A stretch of 64,000 nucleotides of DNA from Protopterus annectens. Taxonomy: Eukaryota; Chordata; Ceratodontiformes; Protopteridae. The stretch spans positions 1,209,391,077 through 1,209,455,076 of the forward strand of contig NC_056727.1 of NCBI RefSeq assembly GCF_019279795.1, in the 5' to 3' direction. Position numbers and translations under genes: made by a program. The notes below the pieces were generated by a model, which worked only from the letters and a program-made list of their open reading frames with translations, ran no database searches and was not told the DNA's origin. Positions 53,401 through 64,000 of the stretch are shown here, one piece after another. Position 1 is the stretch's first letter; the number at the start of each line of letters is the position of its first letter.

Positions 53401-54294
53401 TCATTGTGTTTGTCTTCTGCTAGCTTGGGGCCTGTCTTCTCCTCCTTTCTGGGTAGCAGAACCCCATTGGCGAGCTTTGTAAGGGCCTTGTGACTGACCT
53501 CTGCCCCTTGGGCGTCTGTATTTGCCCCTCTGTGATCTGCCTGAAGCTGGAAAGGACCAGTTTTTTGTTGGCCAATTTCTGCTGAAACGAGGGGGTTGTA
53601 CCTGCAAAAAATCCTTGACCGTTTGCATAGACTTTGCCTTATCCTCCATTTTCTTTAAGACCTCTTCTGCTTTGACACCAAATAATACATCCTGCTGTAA
53701 AGGTGCATCAAATAATTTTGCTTTAACATGGTCAGGGAGGATTTGTTCTTTTAACCAAGCATGTCTACGTATGACAGAGCCAGTAACAGCTGCTCTACAA
53801 GAAGCTTCCAATTAATCAAATCCGCATTGTAAAGTATGTTTGCCCACCTGTTCAGCTGCATGCAACAGATCCTGCATTTCCTTGAATTCAGGCAGTTCTG
53901 AATGTGTGCTCATTTTTTTGTTTTAACTAAGACATTAGGAATGTTGATATTTCAACATGTGAAACTGGCAATTTAATGCTCTCATAGCCAGAGTAGCTGA
54001 GGTGTATATTTTCTTTCCCCATCTATCTAGGGCTCTGGAATCCCCTTCAGAGGGCACAGGATTTTTAGCCATATAAGCTTTTGCTCCCTTAGGACCCTGG
54101 GAAATTGTTTCTGGGTCAGCTACAGGGCTTTTATAAAGGAATTTGTGTGAGTCAGGTACTCTGTAGTATCTGTCTGGTTTGGCTGGAGCAGGAGGAAGAC
54201 GGTCTGGATTTAAACTAGTCTCCAAGTAAACATCATCCACAATATCCAGAACAGGAGGGATAGCAAGAGGTCTGTGCTGGGGTAGTAAAAGGAA
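53401..54294 (-). pseudogene. gag-like ORF of D8, 3' part
   Basis: The part of gag downstream of the D9 insertion. 54240-53935 has KPDRYYRVPDSHKFLYKSP, LDRWGKKIYTSATLAMRALN and CQFHMLKYQ. An indel region follows near 53890-53930. The last piece 53811-53401 has EASCRAAVTGSVIRRHAWLK and the basic tail. It is preceded by an in-frame stop where sister copies encode Asp-Ser-Leu-Glu (TAA for TCA, about 53814). Confidence 0.87.
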
Positions 54295-54513
54295 AGTACA
54301 GTTTTGTACCTACCATAAATGTAGATGTCCGAACTGGATAGCATCTGCAGTCATAACAAGTGGGTTGTCCTGTCGTCAGGCAGCCCTGCAGTCGGCCGGA
54401 TTCCAAAGTCCGGGTCCGGCTTCGGCTGATGTCGCTCTCCACCCGACGTCATCTCTGCTGGTCTTCGGGTATAAAAGCATCAGCCGACGCCATTTTCCTC
54501 AGTGTTTCTTGCC
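54295..54513. repeat. Left inverted terminal repeat of D9
   Basis: From AGTACAGTTTTGTACCTACC to TGTTTCTTGCC. Subfamily-specific GTCCGAACTGGATAGC follows the tip. TATA-like GGGTATAAAAGC on the plus strand. Confidence 0.9.
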
Positions 54514-54711
54514 CCAGATGCCAGTAGCCCTCTTGCAGGGTAAAATTTGGAAAGATGCCAATGTTTCCAAATAGATAGAGGTAAACACAACAATAAGCAT
54601 ATATGTACATATATACAAACAAATACACCATAAAGACTCCCCAACAGCTAGCTATTAGGAGGGTAAACACCCTAGGAGTACCACAGAGGGGAAGGAGGAG
54701 GGTAATCCTGA

Positions 54712-54807
54712 CTGCAGATGCTATCCAGTTCGGACATCTACATTTATGGTAGGTACAAAACTGTACTATGTCCTTCATGGATGCATCTGCAGTCATAACA
54801 AGTGGGT
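54712..54807. repeat. Internal complementary region (ICR) of D9
   Basis: GCTATCCAGTTCGGAC in the left half and TCCTTCATGGATGCATCTGC in the right half are exact reverse complements of this copy's own unusual left and right tips, joined at CTGTACT/ATGTCC. Confidence 0.92.
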
Positions 54808-54823
54808 AGAATACCATAGCCAA

Positions 54824-55883
54824 CTAGGGAGGAGGATAAAGGTAGATTATGGTGTGTTTAAGATCCCTTGCAGTACAGCAGTGGCAAACCCTGCTCGATC
54901 TGGAATAAAGAGGCAAATTATAATGCTTGGCAAATGTATGCACGGAGGTCCAAGTAGCCTCAATAATGTCTTTGGTTGCCACTCCTCGTAAGAAGGCTGT
55001 GGTAGTGGCTGTTGCCCTTGTAGAATGAGGTCTTATGTTCTGTGGAATTGGTTTTCCATGGAAGGAGTAACAGTATCGTATGCAATTTCCTATCCATTTG
55101 GAGATTGTCTGTTTGGAAATAGCTTTTCCTTCCCTTCCAGTTGCATAGGCTACAAAAAGTTGGTCAGTCTTTCTGCTACTTTTTGTTCTGTCCAAGTAGT
55201 AGCGTAGCTGTCTATGTACATCCAAGGTATGCAGTATTCTTTCCCCTCTGTTTTGTGGGTTGGGAAAGAAGGAAGGTAGGTGGATTGCCTGGTTTAAAGA
55301 TACTCTGGATACCACCTTAGGCATAAATGTAGGATTAGTCCTCAAGGACACTCTGTCTTGGTGGAAGATTAGGAAGGGTTGCACTGCCATTAAGGCCTGT
55401 AGTTCTGAAACCCTCCTTGCTGAAGTAATTGCCAGTAGGAAAGCAGTTTTCCATGACAGGTGTTGTAGGTCTGCTGTTGCTGCTGGTTCAAAGGGTGCTA
55501 GTGTCAACTTTTCCAGCACAAAGTTTAAGTCCCAAGCTGGTAATGGTGGTTTCCTGGGAGGTTTTACATTCTTGATTCCTCTGAGGAACTGCCTGAGTAA
55601 AGGGTGTGAAAAACAGGAGGATCAAAGCTGTATTCTGCTGATATAGCTGATGCATGTATCTTGATGGAGGAGTAGGACAGGCCTGAATGAAGAAGTTCGC
55701 CAGATACTCCAGAATGTTAGGCATATCTATGTTTGACACATCTTTTCCTCTTCGGTACTCCAAATGACAAACCTTTTCCATTTTCCAGCATAGTTCTTTC
55801 TTGTTGAAGGTCTGTGCTTCAAGAATAATGTCTTTAACTCTTTGGGAAAGTTCTGGATTAGCTGCTGCTATGTGATGTTCCAT
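54824..55883 (-). pseudogene. Tyrosine recombinase of D9, broken
   Basis: The N-terminal piece (55883-55488) has VKDIILEAQTFNKKELCW in a decayed form. A 231-codon piece (55519-54824) then keeps MLEKLTLAPFEPAATADLQH, TSARRVSELQALMAVQPFLI, GKAISKQTISKWIGNCIRYC, RPHSTRATATTTAFLRGVA and HTFAKHYNLPLYSRSSRVCH. The Arg, HSTR and KHY Tyr are all present. A missing Trp (EATWTS for EAATWSS) and a frameshift after SRSS are visible. Confidence 0.85.
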
Positions 55884-55919
55884 GCAGTCAGTTGCAGCGT
55901 TTTAGGTTTGGATGTATGA

Positions 55920-57842
55920 TGCTGTAGTTGTTCTGAGTTAACATCAAAGGCATCAGGGGTATTGGCCACATGTTGTTCGAGACATGCTCTTCAGTAGTGG
56001 ATACCAGTGTTGTCTTGGCCAGTTTGGGGCTATCAGGATTATCCTTGGACGTTCTTCCTTGATCTTTAGTAGTACCTTGTGTATCAGAGGAAGAGGAGGA
56101 AATGCATATGCTGTTAGGCCTTTCCAGTTGAAGGAGAGTGAGTCCACTTTCCATGCTAGTGGGTGGAATGTCCTCGTGCAGAATTTTTCGAGCTGGTGAT
56201 TGAGAGGTGATGCGAATAGGTCTATCTGTGGCATTCCCCATTTCTTTGAGATGGTCTTGAAGATGTCCGGTGCAGCTTCCATTCGTGGGCATCCGGGTGG
56301 TTCTGCTTAGTATGTCTGCTAGAGTATTGTCTTTCCCGGTACAAATATTGCCTGTAACTGAATGTTGTAGCTGAGTGCCAGGGTCCACAGCTCCAAGGTC
56401 ATTCTGCATAGGGGTATGAATGAGTGCCTCCCTGTTTGTTGATGTACCACATGACTGTGGTGTTGTCTGTCCTTATCATCAACTGGCCCTCTTTGAGGAA
56501 AGGTTTGAACTTTTGGATTGCCAGTTTTACTGCCAGCATTTCTTTTAGATTGATGTGCAGGTGAATTTGATCCTGTGTCCACAATCCTTGCACGCATTTG
56601 TCCAGCATGTGGGCCCCCATCCTAGATCTGAAGCGTCTGTTGTGATGGTCTGGCTTGGTTGACATCTGCGGAAGGGCAGGCCTGGGTTTGACTGGCATGC
56701 CTGAGCCCACCATAGGAACTCCTGTTTTAAGCATGGAATTAGTGGGATTTCTGTTTCTAGACTGTGTCTGTGTTGGGACCATAAATTCTTTAGGTACCAC
56801 TGTAGTTTCCTCATATGTAGTCTGGCAAATGGGACCAATATTATGCATGATGCCATGAAGCCCAAGGCCTGTAGAAATTTTCTTGCTGTTAACTTGTTCA
56901 GTTTTGTTAGTGCCAAGAAGTAAAGAGGAAGTTCTTTTGTTTTTCTGTAGTCAGGAATGCCATTTGTTGTACTGTGTCCAATTCAGCCCAAGAATGTCCT
57001 TGTTTGGGATGGTATCAGCCTTGACTTTTGTAAATTGACTGTGTATCCCAGTCCTTGTAGCAAGTAAATGACCCTTTGTAAATCTGTTGTCAGCTTGCTT
57101 TTGTTGTCCCTTGTAGCAGGCAGTCGTCCAGGTATGGGTAAATTTGAATCCCTGTAGTCTGCAATGGGCGATTACTGATGCCAGGCATTTTGTGAATACT
57201 CTGGGCAGTAGATAAGCCAAAGGGCAATGCTGAGAATTGAAAGTGCTCTGATCCTGCAAGAAATCTGAGGTATCTTCTGCAGATTGGTCGAATTGGGACG
57301 TGCAGGTATGCCTCCTTGAGATCTAGAGTTACCAGCCAAGACTCCTTGCCCAGCATGGGAAGAAGTTGCTGTAGGGTCAGCATTTTGAATTTTGGGACAA
57401 TGATGTATGTATTTAAGGTGGACAGGTCGAGAATTGGTCTCCAACTTTTTTCCTTTCTTGGAACTAGGAATAGTCTGGAGTAGAACCCCTTTCCTTTTTC
57501 TGCTGTTGGCACTCTTTCCACAGCTCTCATGTTTGCTAACTCCATTATCTGGCGTAGAGCCTCTGTTTTCTGATGTGGAGGTAGATTTGGCATTCCTCTT
57601 TTGACTGGTAAAGTGTGGAAGTGAAACCGGTAACCTTGATCTATGGTTTGTAAAATCCACTTGTCTTTTGTTATGTAGTGCCAGTTCTTTGAAAATAAGG
57701 TTAACTTTCCGCCTAGAGGAGCTGCTATTTGTTCCCTGGTAGGCGGATTTAGGATTAAGTCACTGTGGCTGTGCTGATGTAGAGGCAGTGGCTGTGTCTG
57801 TGCCTCTGTTGTTACCTTGCCACTGTCGTCCTCTGTAGGCAC
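55920..57842 (-). pseudogene. Reverse transcriptase-RNase H-methylase-like ORF of D9, broken
   Basis: RT (57842-57090) has PLGGKLTLFSKNWHYITKDK, GKGFYSRLFLVPRKEKSW, LVTLDLKEAYLHVPI and YLDD. The stretch after LPFGLSTA is out of frame until IQIYPYLDD, so compensating indels flank it. Sequence between 57090 and 56916 is badly decayed. RNase H (56848-56399) has TTDASD, NLKEMLAVKLAIQKF and RTDNTTVMWYINKQGGTHS. The methylase-like tail (56282-55953) has PQIDLFASPLN, AYAFPPLPLIHKV and ILIAPNWPRQHWYP. Confidence 0.86.
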
Positions 57843-59547
57843 CTCCTCTGGATTGGGTTCTGCCTCTGGAACGTCTATTCCTGCCCCTTTGAAATTTTGC
57901 AGAGTCAGGAAAGGACCAATTTTGGACAGGCCAGTTCCTGCTAAACCTTGGGGCTAGGACTTGCAGAAAATCTTTAACAGTTTGAACAGATTTTGCCTTT
58001 TCTTCCATTTTCTTCATAACCTGCTGGGCAGGTGTACCAAACAAACTTGTCTTGTCCATAGGAGCATCTAGCAACTTAGCTTTAACATGATCCGGTAAAG
58101 CTTGTTCCTTTAACCATGCATGTCTTCTTATCACTGTGCCTGTCATGGCTGATCTAAATGAAGCCTCCAGTGCATCATAGCCACATTTTAAAGAATGGTT
58201 GCTAACCTGTTGTATGTTATTTACCATCTCTAATACATATTTCTTATCAAGAGATTCATCAGTAGTTAGCTTTTTAGTTAACTGATCAAGCATAAACTCT
58301 TGGTATTGTATCATGTGAAACTGACAGTTTAAAGCTCTAGCTGAGAGAATAGCTGAAGTGTAGACCTTTTACCCCATCTGTCTAGTGACCTTGCTTCCCT
58401 TTCAGAAGGAATAGGGTTTTAGCTGTGGTTGCGGCTACTGCCTTGGGACCCTGGGATATAGTTTCTGGGTCTGCAAGAGGAGCCTTGTAAAGGTGGTGAT
58501 GAGTATCTGGCACCCTGTAAAATCTGTCTGGTTTGGCAGGGGCTGGGGTAAAGAATCTGGAGCGGAGCAAACATCATTGAAAGCATCATCCACCACAGAG
58601 AGAACAGGAGGTATAGCTAAGGGCCTGTGCTGTGGTAGGTGCAGAAAAGTCCTAAGTCTTTTCTGGAGTCTGAAAAATCCTGTTGCTGCCATTGGAACTG
58701 TTCTCGCATGGCATGCAGGGTTTCTCCAAAGGAGAATTCTTCTGGTGGGGAAGCAGCTGGAATGGATTCTTCAGCATCAGAATCTTCGAAATTGGAAAAG
58801 GGAGCCTCAGGCTGGTCAGTTATGTCTGATTCATGAGCAGAATCATCAGAAGACACTGGCTCAGGGGGCTCTGCCCTAGGTCTCTTCTCTGGGGGCTGAG
58901 AGGCCCTGTCTGGGTGAGATTGAGATCCTCTAATTAAAGAAATTAAATCTTCTGCCAAAGAAAGCATTTGAGAACTAGAAGAGGGCCTGGATGAGGGGGG
59001 TTTAACAGGCACTGATTTAATAGTCTTGGCTGCTTTAGCCCTGGCGAAGGCCTTAATGGACATGGCTGCTGGAGGCCTAGCAGCACCACGTGCTGGGGTA
59101 GAGACATCCAAGGGGATGGTATCTGATAAGTCAGTCACCGTAGTGGGTAAAATTTCTGAGGTCGATTCAAGAATTGTAGCAGGGGCCTCAGTTGTAAGAA
59201 TAGGTTCAGCTGTACTTTGAGCAGTTTTCTCGGTTTCGGCCGAAACCGAGACACTCGCGGTTTGCTTTGCCGTGGTTTCGGCCGAAACCGCGGACCGCAG
59301 TGTCGGTCTTTATCTTTGCGTTTTGGGGTAGTCGGAGAATCCGGCGACATAATGTACGCAAAATCAGTACCGAAAACTGTTCTGCAAACTCCGACCGGCG
59401 CCTAAGCGTTCGCCGGTTGAAAGAGGCACAGGCCGAACAGGCTGCTACGTCGTGGGCTGGGCCTAAACAAGGCAGACAGTAAGAGTGGAAATCTTTATGA
59501 GGTATTTGTTTCCCACAGGTTAAACAATTGTTAACTTTTTCTGACAT
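57760..59547 (-). pseudogene. gag-like ORF of D9, broken
   Basis: Starts MSEKVNNCLTCGKQIPHKDF with CLPCLGPAHDV and CSACASF. A frameshift follows near 59350. The Lys/Arg-rich stretch next encodes RFRPKPR twice, each copy coinciding with a perfect DNA palindrome (59228-59251 and 59274-59289). Later pieces are 59138-58617 (SQMLSLAEDLISLIRGSQS, FEDSDAEESIPAASPPEEF), a KPDRFYRVPDTHHHLYKAP region, and 58314-57760 (IRRHAWLKEQALPDHVKAKL and the basic Gly/Arg tail). Confidence 0.86.
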
Positions 59548-59668
59548 CGGCTGAGGCAAGAAAGAGTCCCCAACGGGTACTTAGCTTTAGAAGTCTTCAA
59601 GTAGTATTCGGTAGAAGTAATCTCTGGATCCGACCGACCGGCACTTGCGAACAGCTTCTGCTTGGCAC

Positions 59669-59853
59669 GGCAAGAAAGACTGAGGAAAATGGCGCCGGCT
59701 GATGCTTTTATACCCGAAGACCAGCAGAGATGACGTCGGGTGGAGGCGACATCAGCGAAGCGGACCCGGACTTTGGAATCCGGCCGACTGCAGGGCTGCC
59801 TGACGACAGGACAACCCACTTGTTATGACTGCAGATGCATCCATGAAGGACAT
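59669..59853. repeat. Right inverted terminal repeat of D9
   Basis: Inverse of 54295-54513, ending ATCCATGAAGGACAT. The CRE-type site is TGACGTCG (59731-59738), one base off the palindrome. TATA-like box near 59706-59715. Confidence 0.9.
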
Positions 59854-60705
59854 CTCTCGGAGCCTTTTCTTAGAATCTGAGTAATCCTGGCCTTCCCAGT
59901 GGAAATGTTCCCCAAAGGAGTAGTCTTCAGGGGGAGATGCTGAGGGAATAGAGTCTTCAGCATCAGAATCTTCATAAGGTGGAAAAGTGTAATCCTGTTC
60001 CTCAGAAGAATCTGAGGAGAGAGAAACCTTGTCAGAGGATGCATAATCCTCCTCTTGTCTTGGTCTTTTATCAGGAGGGGGATGGGAACCCCTGATAAGG
60101 GTAATCAAATCTTCAGCCATCTTAAGCATCTGTTTCTTAGGCATGGGGCCTTGAACTGTAGACTGATGTACAGTTTTCTTTGGTTTCAAAGGAGTTTTAA
60201 GTTTAGCATAAGATTTAATGGTGAGTGTAGTCGGTCTGAAGACACCTTCTGTAACCGAAGGTGTTTCCGTTGCACCGGTATCTAGTTCTGCTCCGGTGTC
60301 GGTAGATGGCTGCGTCGGCCTAGTAGACTCTGCATGGGAATCTGCTGCTGTCTGGGGTTCCAGCTCTGCGGTCGTCAGGGGCTGCGTAGGCGCCTCACTG
60401 AAAACCGGAGAACCGGCGAGATGCCCACATGAGGCCTCGGTGTCTGGCTTATTCCTAGGCTGCTTGTCCTTATCCTTTCGTTTTTTATGAATGGAGGTCG
60501 TCGGCTGCTCCGATGTAAATTTCCTACCAAAGTAATGCCGTGCGAAGTCAAAATGGCATTTGATAGTTCGTTTATTAAACCTAGCGCAAAACCGACAACC
60601 TGTGACGTCGTGGTCTGGGCCTAGGCAAGGAATACAATAGGAATGGAAGTCCTTATGAGGTATTTGCTTCCCACAAGAAATGCAATTGTTAACTTTTTCT
60701 GACAT
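59854..60705 (-). pseudogene. gag-like ORF of D8, 5' part, truncated by D9
   Basis: From MSEKVNNCISCGKQIPHKDF at 60705 the frame is open through CIPCLGPDHDV, CRFCARF, a Thr/Pro/Ser-rich region, PKKQMLKMAEDLITLIRGSH, YEDSDAEDSIPSASPPEDY and HFHWEGQDYSDSKKRLRE. It then enters the D9 terminal repeat and stops at 59752. Relative to sister copies an in-frame deletion removes the TLHTMR part of FGETLHTMREHFHW. No earlier stop is present, so this 5' half may have been intact when D9 arrived. Confidence 0.88.
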
Positions 60706-60838
60706 CGGACTGAGGCAAGAAAATGTTCCCCAACGGGGTACTTAGCTTTATTGAAGACTTCGGACTGAAATTCAAATCGAAAATCTCAGGTGTCGGCCGA
60801 CCGGCACTTGCGAACTGCTTCTACTTCGGGCACCGCGC

Positions 60839-61020
60839 GGCAAGAAAGACTGAAGAAAATGTCATCGGATGCCTCTTGTATACCCCTGGCGCACTAACAT
60901 CAGGGAAGAAGCGACAGCAACCGACGCCAGACCAAGACTTTGGAATTCGGGCCGACTGCGGGACCGCCTGACGGCAGGATAACCCAAGTGTGATGACTGC
61001 AGCAGGGTAACACGATGAAC
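60839..61020. repeat. Right inverted terminal repeat of D8
   Basis: Inverse of 49933-50147, from GGCAAGAAAGACTGAAG to GATGAAC. The CRE-type site is mutated to TAACATCA. TATA-like TATACCCC complement near 60878-60886. Confidence 0.9.
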
Positions 61021-62229
<1,209 letters not shown>

Positions 62230-63190
62230 AAAACTTGAGCACTTGCAATCTGCACCAATGGAGGAAGTACAGACATTACCTGACTTACCTTCACTTAACA
62301 AACCAACAGACAGTGGACCATTTCCAAGGGGACAGGCTATTGTAAGGGGTCTAGTTGAACTGTGTCACCCACAAGCTGAACCACAGGATATATGTGATAT
62401 GACCACTACCATACATACAAAGGTATATGCAGCATTATCCATCATAGTTTCAAGAACACTCCAGAAACTACAAGGAACACAATGAGAATATCGCCAAGTG
62501 TTGGCCTCACAAATCCTAAACTAGTTCAACATGCAATATATTGAGAAGCATATCTGGTTTCCCAAGACACCAAAAGAGAGACCCAACATCATGTGGGTCA
62601 TTTAAGAGATAGCCTGTTTCCTCTGAGGTCTTGAGTGCAGGGGATTGCAGCCAAATGTTTAACAAGGTCCCATCCAGTCTAGATGGCTAGAGCTACTTTA
62701 ACGGGAACTGCTTCCACTCCTTGAACTACCACATTATCTGTAATGCCCAAGCATTAAACATAATTTGTGTCACCCAACTAGTGAGTATGGATCACATATA
62801 TGGTATACATCAGACCTATGTGACTGGTTCCTGTGAGCGATTTTCCACAAGCCAGATGGACAAGCTTATACATGCAGATTCCATGCATGCTGGGTGCAGG
62901 TCACATACTATATGTTGGTGTGTGCTGCTGCATACACCAAACAAAACGGTCTGATTACCCCAATGCACAATCCTCAGACCATACATCAAAAGTCCTGTAA
63001 TACAGCTCATAATGAAACTTAAAACAATGTGGAGCAGATATCTGGATTACTGATGGTTCACTTTTGATGTCACACATCTCTGGAGGAGCACTGCAACTTA
63101 GTCTGAACATGCACATAAAAACATTTGTGTGTTCCATGCTTCACTATACACTAATGTGTAAAGAAATGGACCAGCAGATAAATATTAACA
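62230..63190 (+). pseudogene. PIF/Harbinger transposase relic
   Basis: Plus-strand conceptual translation over several frame changes gives the order of a HARBI1-type transposase. It runs through HTKVYAALSIIVSRTLQKLQ (about 62420-62480), WFPKTPKERPNIMWVI (about 62545-62600, like RFP.T.EE...M..F..IAGFP), FHSLNYHIICNAQALNIICV (about 62710-62770, like FHSLNVQVVCDA...I..VVA), and SGGALQLSLNMHIKTFVCSM (about 63070-63140, like GGTLQYSPE.V..I..AC..LHN). The DDE-bearing GAIDCTH segment is destroyed. Terminal repeats were not located. Confidence 0.6.
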
Positions 63191-64000
63191 GGATCTGCAA
63201 TGCATGTTGTGGGTGCAGCAGAGGGGCAGGGTGCAGGGTAAAGGAAAAGCCATGCAGCACCAGAAGAATCACAGCCAAGGTAGAGATGGCACAATACAAT
63301 ACATTACTGGCAAAGAATGCATCTGCTCTTCAGCTATGAGCTATGATGTAGACAATACAGAATAAAATGAAGCATGCAGCATCACACCCATGCTATGCAG
63401 GGCAGTGCATGGACTAGTCCTGCTGTGAAACACCACCCCTTATCCACACAAGTCAGGGGATGGACAATCATCAACTTCACATAGGGGTGGGTAAAAAAAG
63501 AAAGGCAACTGCCACACTACATAATGGATTACGTCCATGGGAGTGAACATGGTAGCCACATACTCTGGGAGGTCTTGCGGAGTCAGGGACAACATCCTCC
63601 AATGGTAGTGTTGGGCTACGAAGATATAACTGCTGCTAATGTCAACTGCATTGGCTTCCTGTGGTAGACCTGGATCCAGTTTGTGGCAGAATAGTTGTGT
63701 AAAATTTTACCATAACCATAGATGCCCTTCTCTTCTATATGCTGCAGTATTTAGAACATGAGGGAGTCTGCCACTGGCTGACTCGTACATCTGGCAAGTA
63801 TACAAAAGTCTACAGCTACTGTGAGGCATGTGCAATGCCGCACATCAGCAAATGTACATCTGACATAAAGAGATATCGGGTATAAAGCAGACGTCAGTAC
63901 GTACCAACCTCAGAACTGAATGCAGCAAAAGGCACCAGCCTGATCTTAGGAGAGGAAAATATGCCACCAGACAAGCATCAGGAAGGGAGGGGGGGTTTAA
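63191..64000. other. Unannotated DNA at window end
   Basis: About 0.8 kb. I see no supported gene. It may be intronic to the LYPLA2-like gene or hold the Harbinger 3' end. Confidence 0.4.

Larger units (their letters stand above)
54295..59853 (-). mobile_element. D9: DIRS retrotransposon nested in D8 gag
   Basis: A 5,559-bp copy of a distinct subfamily with both repeats and a complete ICR. It interrupts D8 gag between AAAAGGAA (left) and CTCTCGGAGCC (right). Compared with uninterrupted copies at most two bases are unaccounted for and there is no target duplication. All three coding regions are broken. It must be younger than D8 yet is itself decayed. Confidence 0.94.
49933..61020 (-). mobile_element. 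D8: DIRS retrotransposon split by D9
   Basis: About 5.5 kb once D9 is removed. It has both repeats, an ICR, and gag, RT-RH and recombinase on the minus strand. D9 interrupts gag at the KKRLRE segment. The CCTGCTGCAGTCATCACAC variant is shared by both tips and the ICR. The left tip begins AGCACAG rather than AGTACAG, and the right tip ends GATGAAC. Confidence 0.93.

Noticed and set aside
58493-58879. Plus-strand ORF of 128 codons
   Set aside because: Antisense shadow of D9 gag with Cys/Trp/Arg-rich composition and no recognisable domain.

Overview
The window is vertebrate genomic DNA, most likely from a fish or amphibian with a large, repeat-rich genome. The clues are dense DIRS-type retrotransposons, relics of a Penelope-like element, a jockey/CR1-like LINE and a PIF/Harbinger transposon, a tRNA-derived SINE of a kind common in fishes, and one exon of an acyl-protein thioesterase gene most like LYPLA2. 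I cannot name the species. No bacterial-type genes, operons or CRISPR arrays are present.

About 85% of the window is DIRS-order retrotransposon (tyrosine-recombinase retroelement). Nine belong to one family, called D1 to D9 here: D1 1-2447 (cut by the window start), D2 3349-8542, D3 10996-16514, D4 17223-22780, D5 24345-29942, D6 35420-40906, D7 41943-47494, D8 49933-61020 and D9 54295-59853 (inside D8). A tenth, F (24336-35352), is a divergent family and contains D5 in its left inverted repeat. An eleventh, G (about 9000-10310), is a gag relic of a third lineage. All eleven read on the minus strand. A full D copy is about 5.5 kb. From its 5' end (right side in + coordinates) it has an inverted terminal repeat with a TATA box and a CRE-like site, then gag, then RT-RNase H with a Dam-methylase-like tail, then a tyrosine recombinase whose frame runs back over RT, then the internal complementary region (ICR) joining copies of both outer tips, then the other inverted repeat. 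D4 has the best-preserved gag and RT-RH frames; D6 has the longest recombinase frame. Every copy has at least one visible lesion.

Region by region: 1-2447 D1; 2640-3348 plus 8543-8980 a Penelope-like relic split by D2; 9000-10310 gag relic G; 10996-16514 D3; 17223-22780 D4; 22781-24335 unannotated DNA with a possible SINE; 24336-35352 F with D5 nested; 35420-40906 D6; 41943-47494 D7; 47750-49600 a LINE relic carrying a SINE with a 13-bp target duplication; 49933-61020 D8 with D9 nested; 61021-64000 an intronic region with one LYPLA2-like exon (61561-61737, minus strand) and a Harbinger transposase relic (about 62230-63190, plus strand).

I found no new cellular system. The most informative signals are the nested DIRS insertions without target duplications, matching of each copy's ICR to its own terminal repeats, a long second reading frame kept open over RT-RH in several copies, and specific lesions such as loss of the catalytic Tyr, ICR collapse and compensated frameshifts.
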